Source of the DNA: Calothrix sp. 336/3
GTDB lineage: Bacteria > Cyanobacteriota > Cyanobacteriia > Cyanobacteriales > Nostocaceae
Direction: 5' to 3'
DNA length: 64,000 nt
Assembly: GCF_000734895.2 (NCBI RefSeq)
Contig: NZ_CP011382.1
Span: 4,256,700 to 4,320,699, forward strand
The notes beneath the pieces were generated by a model. That model was not told where the DNA came from. It searched no databases and saw only the letters and a list, made by a program, of their open reading frames with translations. This document shows, one piece after another, positions 63,086-64,000 of this stretch (positions are counted from its first letter, which is position 1; the number at the start of each line of letters is the position of its first letter). The position numbers and the translations under genes were made by a program.

Positions 63086-64000
63086 ATGAATGAATCGGAC
63101 ACCCCAAATCATGGGGATTTAATGCAACCCCACAATTCGACTGATGCACCACAAAAGCAACAGGTGAGTTGTCCTTTTTACAATGTACTGCCCAGCGAGA
63201 AACGAATTACTTCTCAAATTCCTCTGTTGTCTCCAGCATCTCAGGAAAATCATCAAATACAGCAATTAGAGTCTTCTGTGGAATCCCCCCACTCAAATAT
63301 CGATATCCAGGAGAACTCAACAATTACTACTCTTGATGTCGAATCTTCCCCTGTTGTGGAGTTATTTCCAAAGGAAGCGCAACAACTAGAATCATCCCCC
63401 GTTGCTGAGTTATTTCCAAAGGAAGCGCAACAAATAGAATCATCCCCCGTTGCTGAGTTATTCCCAGAGAAACCACAACAAATAGAATCTTCCCCAATAT
63501 CGGAATTAACAGGGGAACAAACAACACAATCGGTACAACCACCTGATTGGATTGCTGAACCCGATATTGAGAAACAAAAGTTAATTGACACAGAATTTCA
63601 AAAACTGCTGGAATTAAACCAAGAATTGCAGTCTGCGAATAATAATTTATATACCCAGGTTGCCGAACTTACCTCAGCACTATCAGAATCAGAAAAAACA
63701 TTACAAAAACAAAAACAACGCACTAGTATTGCAGAATCCATACTCAACCAACAAACTCAAGAATTAACTGCTGCGCAAGAACAAATAACCTCTTTGTTCC
63801 AACAGTTGGAAACTGCTTTACAAACCGCCCAACACCAAGAAACATTAGCAGAAACCTATAAAGCTCAGTTAGAACTCAATCAACAACGTTTAGCCCAATT
63901 AGAGCGGGAATGTAGCCTATTACAAACCAAATATAGCGAACAATCCCATCAGTTAATGCAGTCAGAAAACTCTTGCCGAGAATTGCGTACACGTTTAATG
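63086..64000 (+). CDS. Coiled-coil protein with 16-residue tandem repeats (3' end outside window)
   Basis: An open frame from ATG 63086 to the last base, 305 codons without a stop. The first 85 residues are polar and disordered. Residues 86-143 hold three copies and a partial fourth of a 16-residue unit, ESSPVAELFPKEAQQI. From about residue 165 to the edge the sequence is a continuous heptad-rich coiled coil (KLLELNQELQSANNNLYTQV, ALSESEKTLQKQKQ). A GTG directly before the ATG is an alternative start. Soluble, no signal peptide. The domain after the coiled coil is cut off, so no function can be given. Confidence 0.75.
   Translation, partial: MNESDTPNHGDLMQPHNSTDAPQKQQVSCPFYNVLPSEKRITSQIPLLSPASQENHQIQQLESSVESPHSNIDIQENSTITTLDVESSPVVELFPKEAQQLESSPVAELFPKEAQQIESSPVAELFPEKPQQIESSPISELTGEQTTQSVQPPDWIAEPDIEKQKLIDTEFQKLLELNQELQSANNNLYTQVAELTSALSESEKTLQKQKQRTSIAESILNQQTQELTAAQEQITSLFQQLETALQTAQHQETLAETYKAQLELNQQRLAQLERECSLLQTKYSEQSHQLMQSENSCRELRTRLM
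63341..63514 (+). repeat. 48-bp in-frame tandem repeat
   Basis: Units start at 63341, 63389 and 63437, with a partial one at 63485, each 48 bp encoding ESSPV(V/A)ELFP plus six residues. Units 1 and 2 are almost identical at the DNA level, suggesting recent expansion or ongoing copy-number change. Confidence 0.85.

Noticed and set aside
63253..63591. 112-codon minus-strand frame at the right edge
   Set aside because: It is the shadow of the in-frame repeats of the plus-strand coiled-coil gene, and its serine/cysteine-rich repeats follow from the complementary codons.

Overview
The window reads as chromosomal DNA of a filamentous, probably Nostocales-type cyanobacterium. The evidence is gene content (petB/petD, psb27, ctpA, nblB, rpaB, ferredoxin-type sulfite reductase, cofH), very frequent copies of the HIP1 octamer GCGATCGC inside genes, several large PAS/GAF/histidine-kinase proteins, heptamer short tandem repeats, and small non-autonomous inverted-repeat elements. 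No rRNA, tRNA, CRISPR array or intact transposase gene was seen. The species cannot be named from the sequence alone.

Left part (1-13,600). After the tail of an unidentified gene come a membrane glycosyltransferase (656-2263) and an operon-like block of histidine kinase, PstS-like lipoprotein and second histidine kinase (2758-7082). These are followed by an anchored hypothetical protein, cofH, psb27, a secreted glycosidase-like protein, a zinc-finger-less J-protein and a peroxiredoxin-like protein on the minus strand.

Photosynthesis block (13,900-20,100). An RsbW-like anti-sigma ATPase and petB-petD lie on the minus strand. The D1-processing protease gene ctpA diverges from petB, and a metallo-beta-lactamase-fold protein and an EGY-like site-2 protease follow.

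Signalling and housekeeping block (20,150-45,000). It holds a CheB-CheR-PAS fusion, a PAS-kinase-receiver hybrid, a divergent Hsp70, an M42 peptidase, a CBS protein, nblB and two tandem PEP-CTERM proteins. Then come DUF456, a CCB-type cytochrome b6 maturation factor, rpaB, radA, bioD, a DUF4388 protein, a DUF6816-like protein, sulfite reductase with an unusual tail, a small beta-barrel protein and a DUF4189 protein.

Accessory block (45,000-51,250). It holds an ABC ATPase with no permease, a KAS III-like enzyme converging on an acetolactate-synthase-like ThDP enzyme, and a gene-poor island of abutting inverted-repeat elements.

Right part (51,250-64,000). A 1820-residue Ser/Thr kinase-ATPase-GAF-histidine kinase lies beside a histidine kinase whose ATP-binding motifs have decayed. 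A COG0701 permease with its TIGR03943 partner, an Ig-like/beta-propeller protein and a coiled-coil protein cut by the window edge complete the window.

The most unusual observation is a pair of unrelated short mobile-type elements. Element A is about 170 bp, with 15-bp terminal inverted repeats and perfect 5-bp target duplications. Element B is about 99-103 bp, with ACCA...TGGT ends. They occur together at two loci 26 kb apart in permuted order, and all three A/B junctions fall at the same position relative to the end of B. Other points of interest are the decayed histidine kinase, the ribbon-helix-helix-like tail on sulfite reductase, the KAS III/ThDP pair without the usual KAS III histidine, and the kinase-binding-protein-kinase operon.
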